Positions 20,501-25,339 of a DNA stretch of 64,000 nucleotides are shown here, one piece after another. This DNA comes from an uncultured Bacteroidales bacterium. Its GTDB lineage: Bacteria; Bacteroidota; Bacteroidia; Bacteroidales; Bacteroidaceae. The notes beneath the pieces were generated by a model. The model did no database searches, was not told the DNA's origin, and saw nothing but the letters and a program-made list of their open reading frames with translations. A program made the translations under genes and the position numbers. Location: positions 1 through 64,000 of the forward strand of contig CADAGX010000001.1 in NCBI GenBank assembly GCA_902787575.1, in the 5' to 3' direction. Within the stretch, counting starts at the first letter, position 1. The number at the start of each line of letters is the position of its first letter.

Positions 20501-20790
20501 CTACCACCGACATCAGCCATACGTGCTCCGCCGAATACGCTACCATGTATCTCGCAGATTTTCACCGTCACTTTGGTGTCGCCACCCAAGTCACCTTGGT
20601 TGCCACCGCCATAGACGTTGCCGCCAATCGTCACCTGAGCCCGAGCCTGCGGTGAGCCGAAGACAAGGAACAGGAAGAAGAGAGCAGTCAGAGCCGACAT
20701 GGGCGTTCGGAACTGCCGAGGCAAATTAACATGATGGAGTATGGAGTTTATCATAGTCTGTATCTTGAATAGTATGTTGTCAATGTTCAT
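8563..20790 (-). CDS. Giant 4075-aa secreted VYGGGN-repeat protein with T9SS-type tail
   Basis: One open frame of 12.2 kb. The start ATG (20788-20790) lies 1 nt after the TAG of the upstream fimbrillin, implying translational coupling. An N-terminal signal sequence (hydrophobic core around residues 31-48, cleavage after ARA) is followed at once by V-Y-G-G-G-N repeats that continue to about residue 1800. A long less repetitive region follows, including a GLUG-like segment near residues 3240-3330 (EGTVHGDGYTISGLNN). The last 70 residues form a T9SS type A-like domain ending AGVYLVNQTKIAVK. The GGN repeats resemble those of the 2669-aa protein encoded next, so the two are probably related by duplication. 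Cotranscription with seven fimbrillins suggests a role at the cell surface, perhaps as a fibre or giant adhesin; no enzymatic motif was seen. Confidence 0.85.
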   Translation of the reverse strand: MNIDNILFKIQTMINSILHHVNLPRQFRTPMSALTALFFLFLVFGSPQARAQVTIGGNVYGGGNQGDLGGDTKVTVKICEIHGSVFGGARMADVGGRTFVHVDHESSAAGEILIKTVYGGNDIAGVVGKNVDANATTTAALPTELTEVGTTAGKSDVNDSWTTFVRTSKSTSAETKDNRIIIGTIFGGGNGDYNYVNPGDVIGQDGEGHDITSTNYKVVDKSTGDIIAESNDPFTKPELTKTYLELLGGELAHVYGGGNNVTVTENTTICINNTSLGLSHLLDSEHMEDEFRDLTRILDMSTFQGNYSSFDYNFARVFGGNNKAPMSIMPVWNIQRGRIRDLYSGGNEGNMTSEFGLLLEIDPLGTVAEKDAGLYIYNVYGGCRRADVDPKNAAGNTPTSITLPADDPRFNHYYFPEGLSARTLVRGGHIVNVYGGNDISGRVFGGDAVGIYATVYGDVYGGGNGSYSYTDNASLGALNTYKDYYYNINEIRDKERTYSGNSSFDFTSGYESVEALNIFRPNAEQVSIRVMGTATNPTIIKGSVYLGGNSATLKRKGGWQPGDPDPLLELKIGSHVIVDKMYLGNNGENMVTEDILHRYKGYQNTATGATLDSGDATTDFSQMNLLDPSTFAKYMDGCAMSLKPRVVFDLIANEDEVDYVDYSSQFGSFYCGGNRGSMTWEGTNTIDFNRKVIIYDKFVGGCNNANIDSTQYNAAYFGGMIGSAEEQGPMGMKNQDGSIKDCLILNLRGMRVEPKRWVDPTDPSKGLEWNTFCNVDGEDEDAPALSGSKTISRDNAADSHDFDRRLRGGNIYGGCYVSGRMNGNVVINILDDLLESEKVFDVVTKENFELYANDEYTITKRNSGVILDEQGMDPLGMALNVFGAGFGKDSEVWGSTTVNLKKGFVFQIFGGGQEGVIGQSREDFAGTSLATVQSSDYEFNDRHYFYDPRFSTYINLNDTTGATGSATSKVAETIFVYGGSFQAPIAGNTRINLGNVRLFNTFAGSCNADILGHTETFVGKGYAKNGTIITGFPYVTDHIYGGNDLGGRIFGAYDFTSHVRDTNGQDITKVHRYDGTSNPNPDVLSAGAYIEYTQGRIVNIFGGAYGDYDYTDPKYREYCNADGSNKEGFTKPRLGNAFVNFKPISTSANSVARIFGAGQGRHYVFDRDVMQERSYILIDIPQTIQQFTNLEVFGAGAFSGVGMDALVANKTEAQIAALDAAGLSAYYDGLDSKSAVIDLFRGKIKNVYGGSYEEGVTRRSVVNVPAGSTVVATNLFGGAYGVDNRYPCDVYESHVNYNSENAFVTWGIFGGNNNARRTLFTNVEINAPVYSNPDDLTRQGYVYGAGYGTDSWAHYTNVNLNDHALVFKLYGGGSNGRVLNEPSMVAWAAEQAAASTALDLSLGDYYTGDGHTVNFHLNPLAPWSALANDIEAGIVKDRGNGKEKYNTNVNIHTGAEVTGYCYGGGYGPQAVVSGDTYISLLGGRVDKDMYAAGESGPVMCMYPAAETEFRACSNAYVRGGRLRNVYGGGWKGDVGKHEGATLAASDDDVDGLTNVIVGNLTGTNLLNGIPCVERNAYGGGEGGAIYGTAHVSVNNGYIGYRYEGSDPTTFNAADYVEELDDPTNPDPERRKNGLLNSGNVFGGGYVANSYTEDSYVYMYKGNVRGSVYGGGEIGPIGRGTVKTMASAPIINHNAYIFKPGQTHVYVYGGQINRNVFGGGRGYDNWGGDGTELYKDQPEIIALMDLESKGFVFGETDVHIYGGTIGTEASLAQGYGNVFGGGDIGFVYSGHGKRLGTRGSALSTTNGLPVDGGGFYYRYYAQDMTPAASDAAAMANGMTTDCSVEVAPYCMVLPGQTITLPALVTDAKGNVVLTDGKPTKKGGTVSFSEGEYVPYEYLNLLLNKNNDAAQWAKLDLSGVLIRNAVFAGGNVSTGSDQIFVNTNTIYGNVTASLRDVYHRDLITVGTEHTGGLYGDGNLTFVDGFRELHISNYGTDFYGMSQVISKDEYDGLTDRERAYFELEYECIQACTDKNGHQYEVGASLKFSDFDKVFEGTNMIDPTTHTPDPASRLVLQGARDRVPEVADFTEYTVNRVSEISLNKMESIIDNEPAEDASHGNYFGIYSIVNYLGNLTSDNYFHNVRTTNTTNASLQADGTTTYYDWKASKPDDRYRNNATSWNKVALASGVYLEMINEPTAGSTDTEWGYVTGVIELDLINVKQGLGGGYVYAKNEHGVAHHHGEGNSEGLPVWDKVTLNPYNIRMRTFRRFTYDTSDATKVDIETSGNFVHNTKQIVDDCFPTHNKYKGSDASPAHYWYIKGSIYVYDQHISAYTGSATSYSETVSIPLSIMAGAHGRLTLREVQPNYYAYLDKNGNKLGSQGADETLEINGKHYALNEPITYWDWSTLTEPQQAKFVQETYTIVEKCMIGNTEYDKGYTVLPTEAATLWAQTAKAYDADNQEYYVDPDKDATFFLRSSNNLSHDTGYALTFDIDNPIVWDDYYTKTSVLGDKVSKHEYNKGEKADGTSITTTDYTPAPTYHMIGSEAAVYGQKYYQKNDVINNTVYDTYQTLPASALASKGEQATFEQAWVTTQAIHLDNGTINAGVAIVQSEYTSDWGTAIKENVNVVPAKIITSTLQLTDQDYLYAGDIMSEQAIKDQIQAAHTDWTTAEVDDFYVDNSSYVAGAYYCTKEGNYGGKLYHPNTAYEALDTWNSMSAEDRANFRYNYDAFDVLVDPTYGGDYGYKPQYDGYAPGSTQSAVEAGTASAQYAGCTPLNPALYSPTTSIDYQAVYSGSSDMSYHDASNREVTIHPNDTLSREAYEKIPNEKYHYAPIAVTSPGEYYVVNQSFIRGDLPYTVGEVITKAQYEALDPVQQQPKVDVLTFPAGKAGSETDDPYLDAEGHPTTDDRGFSKIYTTVNYYYCRDPYTIGARGEGHAVTTAGIKTPTSQTYNVGQDVPQGIVIDAGTYGDLVNKTVENGHLVFSIIGNIPTETSTLYVSRESDIYDLSKEKIITVIYLYEYEESDESGTNIYPISERHIVNIHLTFKSGVPQIGQLTKPNTVLPGSTVGMKVPEVTTGAFEILSSGWEVFANKEDAAQHRNGTPFVNNNTRVYWYQDDYQIAYYTKTYLGKTYSNYVPFTIGNYHDIAEVMADKENHMFIDHKDAQKHGRGPKIYLDNRNIIDANSEKSELDMLKDLFDLSVLPYEDEHGEPLAPVSGGELDGHSRLNGDQIGATKNLEFILRDNLAPKKYTNWTPIGSTTQDGTTGKFTQCFEGTVHGDGYTISGLNNSLFQSLCGEVYNLGVTGTFSGAGIVETGTGYLENCWINTTGTPAADVKPLFNTPARNTTMEDGKYDGKLVQVVNSYYPTENGYSFTPDATHGVATEKPMQSFYNGEVTYDLNGFYLQKRFYDHNDATGYAYKYLDTRDLDGTGKPKVKDEAYAVTNAFDYEYVSKRYSNVDFTFAGGSVPTSDNIRLVEDMDNQSSYYSPLWPDDYLFFGQHLTYGYVDGRSHQDFPSNITKDGDRLQPDGTRSNRVYRAPAYFQSKSMNMAYYNPFAIFADHKKNDANTLVHHNMTAVDFTGSNGDLAGGYKQGLQADGLFFPPMLDNDGLTAIRNEGITKNWLVYTPAAIDGQPNAADSKTNDVVLDYLQEYDFASQVTNATYRSVAAQDEENQIIHGHAVVKTGTDSFSSPADRDHFLVDKQDFNAPIAYSIASGHRMWYQRRPDTYVDRRKGWEGISLPFSAELVSTNQKGEITHFYETDDAFQKSKNGTDTKLGHEYWLREFKEGGAVSSTDNDIFEANFGYPTSAPSGFPASLTDKSYTNTFLWDYYYRKSSAARPDKNGDLYQQQYYAAARTYEDYAYAAAAKPYIIGFPGTTYYEFDLSGGWQAANSADEIDQLGKQVITFASPIAASIAVSDDETAAGKVTADGYVFTPNYMTKDVDAGAYMLNAEGSSYEVTAAATAGVPFRPYFTKAPGGVKEFRGARSIAFNQVRGSLGNDEGPSEPDDSLDGELKITSKHSRIIVKSGLNEETTVRIVNVGGSVINSFTIQPGEVVETHVAAGVYLVNQTKIAVK

Positions 20791-20791
20791 T

Positions 20792-22027
20792 CTACTGAAT
20801 GGTAATTGTCGGATTGTCTAAGTCGGGTTCGGATAGCACGTAGAGGAACGTGGGCTGGATTATCAGGTTCACCGTGAACAAATCGCCTGCCTGCAGATTC
20901 GGGAAGGTGGTAATGGTTGTTCTATTGATGGCGTTCTCGGCGACGCAGCCCTTGCGGATAAGGTTTCCTTCGGGATGTGCCGTTGTGACGTTCTTGTCAT
21001 AGACATCGTAGGTCGTCTTGAGGATGAAGCTACTGCTGGAGCCGGGAACCAAGCAACCGAGGAAATCGTTGAATGCGTCCGTCGGAACAACCACGCCGAG
21101 GTCGTCGGGGTCGTCGGTCTTCTCGAAGAGGGTGATGGTCTTGTCTGACGTGGCGCCAGCAGCAGGCGTGTATTGGACACTCTTCAAGGGGTCCTGTCCG
21201 AGTGCATTGGCCTCGAGCCGGATGGCGAGGTTTATTTTCTCCTTGATGCCGATGGCCGTGAGCTCTACCTTGGTAATCCGAATGGTACGCAGCGCGCCGT
21301 AGGTGGCATCCACCTTGGTGGCAAAATGCAAACCGGCATAGATATGCTTGAGCAGCACGAAGAGGCGGTTCTCGCCTTCATCCTTGCCGACATAGCTGAA
21401 ATTGCCAAGGGGAACATCGGAACCCGTGGCCGGGTCGATGCCATTGATTTTCTCTTCCTGCGTGGCCCACCGCAGACCGACGATGACCGAGACGTCGGCC
21501 GTGGTCACCGCATCGTAGTTATCGATGCTGATGATGGCACCGTTGGCGTAATCTGCCCCACCCGTGCCGTTCAACGACGTGATGGTGGCTGTTTCGGCAC
21601 CCACGCGAGGCATGAAGCCGTAAATGTAATATTGCTTGTCCTTCTCGACAACAATCGAGGACTTCCACACGCTGACACCATTGTCGATTCCCTGATAGAT
21701 GAAGTCGCCAGCGGGATTGGGTGTGCCGGGCGTCATGAAGACGCCAATCGTGCTGTCGTCGGTGGAGGCATGGGGATGCAATGTCTCGTATGACTTGTAA
21801 CCATTGGGCAGATGGTCGGTCTGATAACCGCTGGGGAAATGGTATTCGGGTTCGGCACGAGTGGTCCAAGGCGTGATTTCGAGGAAGGAGTTCGAGTACG
21901 AAATCAACTCCACCACAGAACGCGGACGATTGTCGGCAGGTTCGATGGAATCGTTCTCGCAGCCTGTCAGTAGCATGCCGAGAGCAACCGCTGCAAAATA
22001 ATATATCTTTCTAAATCTTCTCATCAT
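20792..22027 (-). CDS. Fimbrillin-family lipoprotein (411 aa)
   Basis: Signal peptide with lipobox LLTGC (Cys 23), then a Thr-Arg-Ala at 56-58, 34 residues after the Cys, like the Arg-protease maturation site of Porphyromonas fimbrillins. The core (for example LKHIYAGLHF and the paired sandwich-type strands) fits the Mfa1/FimA-like superfamily. It lacks the W-E-Y-V-G / K-Y-W-D motif that the other six share, so it is the most divergent and could be a tip or anchor subunit; that is inference. It is the seventh and last fimbrillin of the operon, 5 nt after the preceding gene and 1 nt before the 4075-aa giant gene. Confidence 0.75.
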   Translation of the reverse strand: MMRRFRKIYYFAAVALGMLLTGCENDSIEPADNRPRSVVELISYSNSFLEITPWTTRAEPEYHFPSGYQTDHLPNGYKSYETLHPHASTDDSTIGVFMTPGTPNPAGDFIYQGIDNGVSVWKSSIVVEKDKQYYIYGFMPRVGAETATITSLNGTGGADYANGAIISIDNYDAVTTADVSVIVGLRWATQEEKINGIDPATGSDVPLGNFSYVGKDEGENRLFVLLKHIYAGLHFATKVDATYGALRTIRITKVELTAIGIKEKINLAIRLEANALGQDPLKSVQYTPAAGATSDKTITLFEKTDDPDDLGVVVPTDAFNDFLGCLVPGSSSSFILKTTYDVYDKNVTTAHPEGNLIRKGCVAENAINRTTITTFPNLQAGDLFTVNLIIQPTFLYVLSEPDLDNPTITIQ

Positions 22028-22032
22028 TGTCT

Positions 22033-23256
22033 TTACCAGTTATACACGTAATGCTCGCTGGATTTCTTATTGCCCCAGTCGTTGATGGCCACTTGAATGA
22101 CATCCATGGTGATGCCGCCACTTTCGGTTATCTTGAACTTATAGGTGTATTCGAAGCCGGCCTTCCACTGCATATACTCGGCAGGCACGACGGCTGTCTT
22201 TATCTCCTCGGAAACCACAGCCACCTCCAGCATGAAACTGCCCTGAGAGGGAGCAGGCAGCACGGTGTACCACTTGTTCGGAGTGTTAGGCCAGTCGGTA
22301 GCAGCAGAGCCTAAGGGATAACCATCGGGCACAGGCGACGGAGCATCGTAGTGGTCGATGGTGAAAGCGTTGATACCAGTGGTGCCAGACGTCGTCCACG
22401 TCTCTTCAATGCCCGTACCCGTAAGGGGATAGGTGACATTGACCGTACCCGCCGTGGCAATGATGGGCGCCGGGTCAGAAGGGCTGGGCTTCGTCGGGTA
22501 GAAACGTATCTGCGAAAGCTTCTCGCGACCGAAACTGAGGCCCTCCACAAATGTAAATAGGAAACGCACGCGCGCGAAGGGCTTCTTGAACATCAGCTGC
22601 ACGGCACGGCCGAACTGACGATCGGGGTACTGCGCCAGGTTGCCCGTGCTGAACCACAAATCTGTGACGTAAGGCGTGGCGGCGATGGACGCGTCGGAAG
22701 AGGCATCGGCGTCGAAGGAGAAGGAAACCTTAGAGGCATCCGACTCATCTACCGTCAGGTCCGACATATTTCCGGCATAGCCGAAGAAGCGATAAGCCTT
22801 GGCCGACCAGTCCCAATACTTGATGGTCTGGTCTGCAGCCTGTCCCACATATTCCCACTCGTGCGTATTGCTCGTGGTGGTGTAAGCCGAATTATCTACC
22901 CAATTCACTATGAACTGCGGCATGACGCTCTGATAGCTGGTGTACTCGGACGTTGCATCGTTGTAGGCGTCGTTTTTGTACGCCCACACGTAGAAAGAGG
23001 TCTTGGAGTCTTCGAGCGGCGTGGCACGCGTCACGTTCTCCTCGTCCGAAAGGTTTCCTGCAAAGGAAATGGCCACGTTCTCCTCATGCTGAGGCTCCGG
23101 CACATCCGTTTCGTGCTGGCAGCCCACAAGCCCCAACAGGCAAAGCCCCACAAGGACCAGCAGGCTCATTCGCCCCATTGACCTCGTGAGTCCCATGCGA
23201 CCTGTGCGGCCCATGCGCTCTGCTTGCACTATCGTATTATATTTCTTCATTCGCAT
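22033..23256 (-). CDS. Fimbrillin-family lipoprotein (407 aa) with repeat-extended leader
   Basis: Lipobox LVGC (Cys 46) and Thr-Arg-Ala at 76-78, 31 residues on. The motif set shared with the upstream paralogues is present: TTTSNTHEWEYVG, QTIKYWDWSAKAYRFFGYA, FARVRFLF, and a C-terminal segment FEYTYKFKITESGG. The protein is shorter than the 545-781-aa paralogues and ends soon after that motif, with NDWGNKKSSEHYVYNW. The leader is unusually long because of an internal repeat (MGRTGRMG then RSMGRM); an alternative ATG at 23250 changes only two residues. Sixth of seven fimbrillins in the operon. Confidence 0.8.
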   Translation of the reverse strand: MRMKKYNTIVQAERMGRTGRMGLTRSMGRMSLLVLVGLCLLGLVGCQHETDVPEPQHEENVAISFAGNLSDEENVTRATPLEDSKTSFYVWAYKNDAYNDATSEYTSYQSVMPQFIVNWVDNSAYTTTSNTHEWEYVGQAADQTIKYWDWSAKAYRFFGYAGNMSDLTVDESDASKVSFSFDADASSDASIAATPYVTDLWFSTGNLAQYPDRQFGRAVQLMFKKPFARVRFLFTFVEGLSFGREKLSQIRFYPTKPSPSDPAPIIATAGTVNVTYPLTGTGIEETWTTSGTTGINAFTIDHYDAPSPVPDGYPLGSAATDWPNTPNKWYTVLPAPSQGSFMLEVAVVSEEIKTAVVPAEYMQWKAGFEYTYKFKITESGGITMDVIQVAINDWGNKKSSEHYVYNW

Positions 23257-23358
23257 ACTGTCTTTCTCATCATCCCCAATTCATCCTCTTGTTGGCCACC
23301 GTGGCCGCTTTTGTTTTTGGACTTCCGAGTCCCATCAGACTCATTTGTCCTTTGTTGG

Positions 23359-23389
23359 TGTCAAGTGGGGAGTCGAACCCCACTTGACA
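23359..23389 (-). other. Intercistronic hairpin with T-loop-like 7-nt loop
   Basis: A 12-bp perfect stem (TGTCAAGTGGGG pairing with CCCCACTTGACA) encloses a 7-nt loop that reads TTCGACT on the transcribed minus strand, resembling a tRNA T-arm. It begins 12 nt after the stop of the 592-aa fimbrillin. A near copy with compensatory changes in the outer pairs lies at 25299-25325. There is no T-run after it. A role in mRNA processing or stability is inference. Confidence 0.7.
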
Positions 23390-23401
23390 GAGAAGAGAGT
23401 G

Positions 23402-25180
23402 TTAAGGTGCAACGACCTTAATCACCTTGTAAACCTTGTCGTACGACGTGCCAGTCCATGCAGCCGAGGCCTTGTATTCGATTGCATAGTAGCCGGCAAC
23501 CTTCACGCCAGTGAGTTTCAGAGCATGAGTAGAGGTGATGTCGATACCATCCTCACCGGGCACTGTCGTCACTGCGGCAGGAGCAGCCGTGAAGTTCGTC
23601 GTAGCGTCTGTCGAAACATCCGTGCAGGTAATTGCAGGCGTAGTCGGAGTTTCTCCAAGAGCCTCTGCCACTGCAGCCTCCGTGATATAAGTCTCATCGG
23701 CACAGGTTACCTTGTAAACCTTTACATTGGTGCCAACTGTCGGCGTCTTCAATGTGCTTCCCTCCATGAAGGTTGCATAGATATCGGTACCAGTCTCATA
23801 GTCGGCCTTGTCGGTCACATACTTGCTATCCTTCACGCCGAATGTCGTGATGCTGGGCTCGCTGACAGTGGTGATGTACTCAGCCGTGCCGTCCTCGGCC
23901 ACGACTTCAACAGCGTCGAAAGTGATGGGATAGAGACCCGTCACGCTGCCGCCAGTAGAACCATTGGTGTTGTTGGAAATCTTGAAGATGTAGGTGTACT
24001 TGAAGTTCGGTTTCCACTTCAGGAACTCTGCGGGAATCTCAGCAGTAGCACCCGTCACCTTGATAATCTCACCAGTCACAGGAGCAGTAAGCGTGTAGTC
24101 AAGTTTCAGCTTGAGACTCTTGTCGTTGCTCTCCTGAGGATAGACGGGAGTAAAGGCACCTGTCGTCTCATTATAGGTGGGAGTGGCAATTGTCTCGGAA
24201 AGCACAGCATTAGCTTTCAGACCTGTCTTAGAAGCGTCAGCTCCGCCGAGGGCGAGATAGTTGTTCGCCGTACCGCTTACAGCTATCTTCGGCTGGTTGA
24301 TGCGGTCGCCAGAATTATAATAAGTAACGGTCAGCGTGGCACCCTTGTCCATTGTCAGGTTGGGAACGTTGGCGTAGAACTTATCTGTACCCTCTGTTGC
24401 CATCGTTCCGAATGAAGGAGTTGCATTATCCACGTAGTAGAACTTGTCAATGGTTACGCTGTAGCCTGGAATGGTTTCGTACATACCAACGCGAATCTGA
24501 GAGATGCCATTGCGGAATTTCAGCGTCACGTTGCCTCCGTATGCATTCGGGGTTGTGCGGTCTGTTCCCGTACCTTGAGCAATTTCCTTACGGTCAGAGA
24601 AATACAACTTGGTGGGGTCGGCAGCAGCCGTCAGCACCACTGTGTAGCCCTTGTCGTAGATTTTGTTGCCATCTGTCTTTGCGGTAATCTTGGTTACCGT
24701 CACATCGCCACTCGTGATGTCAGCCTGCTCTGCAGAGAAAGCAGTGAACACATAATTCGTGGCGCTGTAGTCCCAATACTTGATGGTCTGAACATCGGTA
24801 GTAGATGTCGTAATGTGGCTCTGGTACGCAGCCGTGTGCTGAGCACCCACGTACTCCCAATCCTTGGTGTTCGAGGTGGTGGTATTAGCCGTGCTGGCTA
24901 CATAATTCACCTGATAGTTCTGGAACACCAGCTTGCCGGCAGTAGGAGCAGCACCATTGGCAGTCTCGCTCTTCTCGCCATACACGATGAACTGATTGCC
25001 AAGGGAAGCGGCAGCATCGGCACCCGTGTTTTCGGCACGAGTGACACCAGCGGTCTCAAAGCCGAAACTGATGGCTGTTTTGCCATTGGCTTCTCCGAGG
25101 GCTTTGTCTCCAGTGAATTCGTCACTGGTGCAGCTGGCTAATGCGATGAGCGCAGCTGCAAAATAAACACTTTTTTTCAT
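23402..25180 (-). CDS. Fimbrillin-family lipoprotein (592 aa)
   Basis: Start taken at ATG 25180 (MKKSVYFAAALIALASC); a GTG two codons upstream is less likely. Lipobox Cys 17 is followed by TSDEF, and Thr-Arg-Ala with Arg 48 lies 31 residues after the Cys, matching the FimA-type maturation position. Family motifs in order: TTSNTKDWEYVG, QTIKYWDYSATNYVFTAFS, LKFRNGISQIRVGMYETIPGYSV, FLKWKPNFKYTYIFKISNNT, LYPITFDAVEV. A C-terminal domain of about 130 aa ends in K-V-I-K-V-V-A-P, also found in three paralogues. Belongs to the Mfa1-like family. An outer-membrane-delivered pilin subunit that polymerises by strand exchange after proteolysis is known for the family and inferred here. Confidence 0.85.
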   Translation of the reverse strand: MKKSVYFAAALIALASCTSDEFTGDKALGEANGKTAISFGFETAGVTRAENTGADAAASLGNQFIVYGEKSETANGAAPTAGKLVFQNYQVNYVASTANTTTSNTKDWEYVGAQHTAAYQSHITTSTTDVQTIKYWDYSATNYVFTAFSAEQADITSGDVTVTKITAKTDGNKIYDKGYTVVLTAAADPTKLYFSDRKEIAQGTGTDRTTPNAYGGNVTLKFRNGISQIRVGMYETIPGYSVTIDKFYYVDNATPSFGTMATEGTDKFYANVPNLTMDKGATLTVTYYNSGDRINQPKIAVSGTANNYLALGGADASKTGLKANAVLSETIATPTYNETTGAFTPVYPQESNDKSLKLKLDYTLTAPVTGEIIKVTGATAEIPAEFLKWKPNFKYTYIFKISNNTNGSTGGSVTGLYPITFDAVEVVAEDGTAEYITTVSEPSITTFGVKDSKYVTDKADYETGTDIYATFMEGSTLKTPTVGTNVKVYKVTCADETYITEAAVAEALGETPTTPAITCTDVSTDATTNFTAAPAAVTTVPGEDGIDITSTHALKLTGVKVAGYYAIEYKASAAWTGTSYDKVYKVIKVVAP

Positions 25181-25234
25181 AATCACTAAATTTAACGCGT
25201 TAAATAATTAATTAATTGTTTTCTCTTTTCTGTG

Positions 25235-25269
25235 GTGCCGGAGGACCCGTCCTTCGGCACGGTTTTTTT
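25235..25269 (+). terminator. Terminator-like hairpin oriented against the operon
   Basis: GTGCCGGAGGA (25235-25245) pairs with TCCTTCGGCAC (25250-25260), 11 bp with one G-U pair and loop CCCG, then GG and seven Ts (25263-25269) on the plus strand. That is a complete intrinsic terminator for rightward transcription, although no rightward gene exists here. It could stop antisense transcription through the fimbrillins. On the sense strand the same hairpin lies in the leader of the 592-aa fimbrillin, preceded by seven As. Confidence 0.6.
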
Positions 25270-25298
25270 CTTTTAGGTTCTCTGTTACTTGTTTGTTA

Positions 25299-25325
25299 CC
25301 AAGTGGGGAGTCGAACCCCACTTGG
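25299..25325 (-). other. Intercistronic hairpin with T-loop-like 7-nt loop (second copy)
   Basis: A 10-bp stem (CCAAGTGGGG with CCCCACTTGG) has the same 7-nt loop as the element at 23359-23389. It starts 14 nt after the stop of the 601-aa fimbrillin. The inner eight pairs are identical to the other copy, while the outer pairs differ on both arms so that pairing is kept, as expected if the RNA fold matters. Confidence 0.7.
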
Positions 25326-25339
25326 CTTTATTGGAAGAA

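Noticed and set aside
402-20790. The two giant genes as one gene broken by a frameshift
   Set aside because: The upstream one ends in a full T9SS-like tail and stop, and the downstream one begins with its own signal peptide after an intergenic hairpin, so they are separate genes.
23359-25325. Possible tRNA genes, because the hairpins carry T-loop-like loops
   Set aside because: Only a T-arm-like hairpin is present; there is no acceptor stem, D-arm or anticodon arm around either copy.
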